From Arthrobacter sp. SLBN-83 (GTDB taxonomy: Bacteria > Actinomycetota > Actinomycetes > Actinomycetales > Micrococcaceae): a DNA stretch of 64,000 bases. The translations under genes were made by a program, and so were the position numbers. The number at the start of each line of letters is the position of its first letter. Position 1 is the stretch's first letter. The stretch is taken from positions 248,001 to 312,000 of the forward strand of contig NZ_VFMX01000001.1 in assembly GCF_006715285.1 (NCBI RefSeq), given 5' to 3'. Below are positions 62,544 through 64,000 of the stretch, in pieces. The notes below the pieces were generated by a model. That model made no database searches and was not told the DNA's origin. It saw only the letters and a list, made by a program, of their open reading frames with translations.

Positions 62544-63761
62544 TCAGTCCAGCACCCAAGCCTGATCCGCCCCAGCCCCGGCGGCCTTCCTCCGGCGGCG
62601 CAGAACAACGACCAGGAAGGCAGCGCCGACCAGAAGCAGACCGCCTGACCCAGCTGCAACGGCCGGAAGTGCAACGTCAAAGGAGCCTTCGGCGACGACG
62701 GCACTATCTGAAGCATCGGCGTCGGCTCCTACTTCCGCGTCTCCACCACCTTGCGCAACTGCCGGTGCAGGAGTGGCCTTCCCGCCGTCGAGCACTGTCA
62801 GTGACTTGCTGTGCCTGTTCACCACCACCACGGACCCGTCCGCCCGCTCGGCAAGGCGCCCGGGATCGTCACCCACCGCGACGGTCTTAACTGCCGCGCC
62901 GGGCCGGATTACCGAGACTGAATCGCCCAGGCCGTTGGTCACGTAGACCGTCCCGTCTGCGGCGGCCAGCACCTCCTGCGGCGCCTCGCCCACCGGAATC
63001 CGCCGCGCCACCGCGGTGCCGCCGGGCTCGATCACCGCAACGTCGTTGGTCTTGATGTTGGCCACGTAGACGGTTCCGTCCGGCGCCACGGCAATCCCGT
63101 GCGGATGGCCCTGCAATCCCACGTCCACGGTGTGCGACGGCGACGGCGCACCGGCGGGAATGACGCTAACAGTGCCGGCAAGCTCGTTGGCAGCGTATGC
63201 CGTTCCGTCATTACCCAAGGCAAACCGCACCGGATATGGCCCAGCCTGGATGGTCCGTTGCACCCACGCGTTGCCCTGCTCCACCACGGACACCGAATTC
63301 TCTTCCGGGTTGACCACATAGAGCGATCCCTCCGGACCCACCGTCAGCCAATGCGTTCCGCGGGACACCTTCAGGACCAGGGAGGCCTCGTCCGCGCCCG
63401 GGGCCACCATCCCGATCCCGGACTGCGCGCCGTCGTATTGCGCAACGTAAAGGGTCCCGTTCGGTGTCACGGCCACGGAGGTGGGAGAGGTCCCGGTCTT
63501 GATGGTGCGGGACGGCGCGGTCTCCCCCGGCTTGTAGACGCTCACGCCGCCGTCGTACCGGTAATCGCTGACATACATGATGCCGTCAGGTCCGGAAGCA
63601 ACGCCCACCGGCTCGCCTGAAACGCTGATAGTCCGGGTATCGCCGGCGGAGGCAGGGACAGCAGCTACGGCTTTGGCCAGGACGAGCGCGGCGCTGGCCA
63701 GCAGTGCCCGGCGGGCAGTCAGCAGCAGCACGGCGCGCACGTGTGACGGTGTGGATGTCAT
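62544..63761 (-). CDS. Surface-anchored beta-propeller (YncE/NHL-like) protein
   Basis: 405 residues. Signal peptide (to ~39, VPASAGD), then seven or so YVTN/NHL blades (GPDGIMYVSDY, TPNGTLYVAQY, GPEGSLYVVN, GNDGTAYAANE, APDGTVYVANI, AADGTVYVTNG, RADGSVVVVN). A Pro/Ala/acidic stalk and a C-terminal helix with a basic stop (GGLLLVGAAFLVVVLRRRRK) follow; no LPxTG is present. GGGGGAAATTTC precedes the ATG. It probably binds something at the surface. Confidence 0.85.
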   Translation of the reverse strand: MTSTPSHVRAVLLLTARRALLASAALVLAKAVAAVPASAGDTRTISVSGEPVGVASGPDGIMYVSDYRYDGGVSVYKPGETAPSRTIKTGTSPTSVAVTPNGTLYVAQYDGAQSGIGMVAPGADEASLVLKVSRGTHWLTVGPEGSLYVVNPEENSVSVVEQGNAWVQRTIQAGPYPVRFALGNDGTAYAANELAGTVSVIPAGAPSPSHTVDVGLQGHPHGIAVAPDGTVYVANIKTNDVAVIEPGGTAVARRIPVGEAPQEVLAAADGTVYVTNGLGDSVSVIRPGAAVKTVAVGDDPGRLAERADGSVVVVNRHSKSLTVLDGGKATPAPAVAQGGGDAEVGADADASDSAVVAEGSFDVALPAVAAGSGGLLLVGAAFLVVVLRRRRKAAGAGADQAWVLD

Positions 63762-64000
63762 GAAATTTCCCCCAAATTGGCGCCGATCCCCCTCGGCAAT
63801 GCTCCGATCCTACCTGCGCTCCAGGCTGGACGTTCCAGTTCTCCCCTCGGTGGCGTTGGACCCTGTGGTTGCCGCTGGACTGGTTCCGGTGGCTTAGCCC
63901 CTCCATACGGTCACGGAGCTTCCGCGCCAAAGCCAACGCACCGCCGTCGTAATTCACGACGGCGGTGCGCGGGCGAAGGCGCCTTACTCCCCTACTGTCC
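63762..64000. other. Window end, no gene recognised
   Basis: 239 bases upstream of the propeller gene. The first part should carry that gene's promoter; the rest holds a hairpin ending a transcript that comes from beyond the window. Confidence 0.4.
63938..63968 (-). terminator. Hairpin with shared ACGACGGCGG core
   Basis: GCACCGCCGTCGT and ACGACGGCGGTGC pair perfectly around AATTC. This is the third hairpin in the window built on this core. Confidence 0.75.

Noticed and set aside
1..64000. CRISPR arrays, tRNA or rRNA genes
   Set aside because: No regularly spaced repeats, cloverleaf sequences or rRNA segments were noticed on either strand; a covariance-model scan would be decisive.

Overview
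The window looks like a chromosomal segment of a high-GC Gram-positive bacterium of the Micrococcaceae, most like Arthrobacter or Pseudarthrobacter. The reasons are strong G/C third-position bias, many GTG and TTG starts, some apparently leaderless genes, actinobacterial families (Lsr2, DUF4190/MmpS-like, GAF regulators with a winged-helix/BTAD-like tail), and dispersed actinobacterial repeats. No rRNA, tRNA or CRISPR array was seen. All identifications come from reading the sequence; no database search was run.

Left flank, 1-26.6 kb, is ordinary metabolic chromosome. It starts with a zinc alcohol dehydrogenase and an FMO-type monooxygenase, divergent from a GAF regulator. Then come PhoD phosphatase, a secreted PKD protein, a subtilisin-like protease, two alpha/beta hydrolases and a hemerythrin protein. 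A peptide ABC importer operon follows (binding protein, two permeases, gamma-glutamyltransferase, fused ATPase, GntR regulator); its layout suggests uptake of glutathione or gamma-glutamyl peptides, and its ATPase gene carries an in-frame amber codon. Next is a four-carbon sugar-acid operon (KdgT-type permease, DUF1537 kinase, PdxA2-type dehydrogenase) followed by a DeoR regulator.

An accessory island of lower GC runs from about 26.6 to 47.7 kb. It opens with a GIY-YIG protein and a protein with an HEPN-like motif. The 3' end of the deoR gene recurs twice inside the island, as decayed copies near 29.0 and 32.3 kb. Between these lie a YciI protein, a yeast-type cytosine deaminase broken by a frameshift, a methyltransferase and an SRPBCC pseudogene. 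The core of the island (33.2-42.9 kb) is a complete phosphorothioation defence locus of the SspABCD-SspE type. SspA, SspB, SspC and SspD are translationally overlapped on the minus strand, and SspE (DUF262-DUF1524) is convergent on the plus strand. A short Lsr2-like protein without a DNA-binding domain sits directly upstream of sspA. Beyond it is a graveyard: an hsdR tail, a frameshifted membrane protein, a frameshifted HNH nuclease, a GNAT acetyltransferase, a second GIY-YIG-like protein and a decayed DUF4230 gene.

Right flank, 47.7-64 kb, is again ordinary chromosome. It holds an amino-acid permease and HisC-like aminotransferase divergent from an Lrp regulator and a thiamine-pyrophosphate enzyme, then a membrane protein, an NAD(P)-binding protein, and an HD-GYP/LuxR regulator. 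A group of DUF4190/DUF4352/MmpS-like envelope proteins, a lipoprotein with a duplicated domain, a quinone-oxidoreductase-like enzyme and an anchored beta-propeller protein complete it.

Strong GC-rich hairpins mark many gene ends, and several share the same core sequence. Four disrupted reading frames are each restored by removing one base from a homopolymer. That pattern fits either recent decay or residual assembly error, and should be settled before these genes are called dead.
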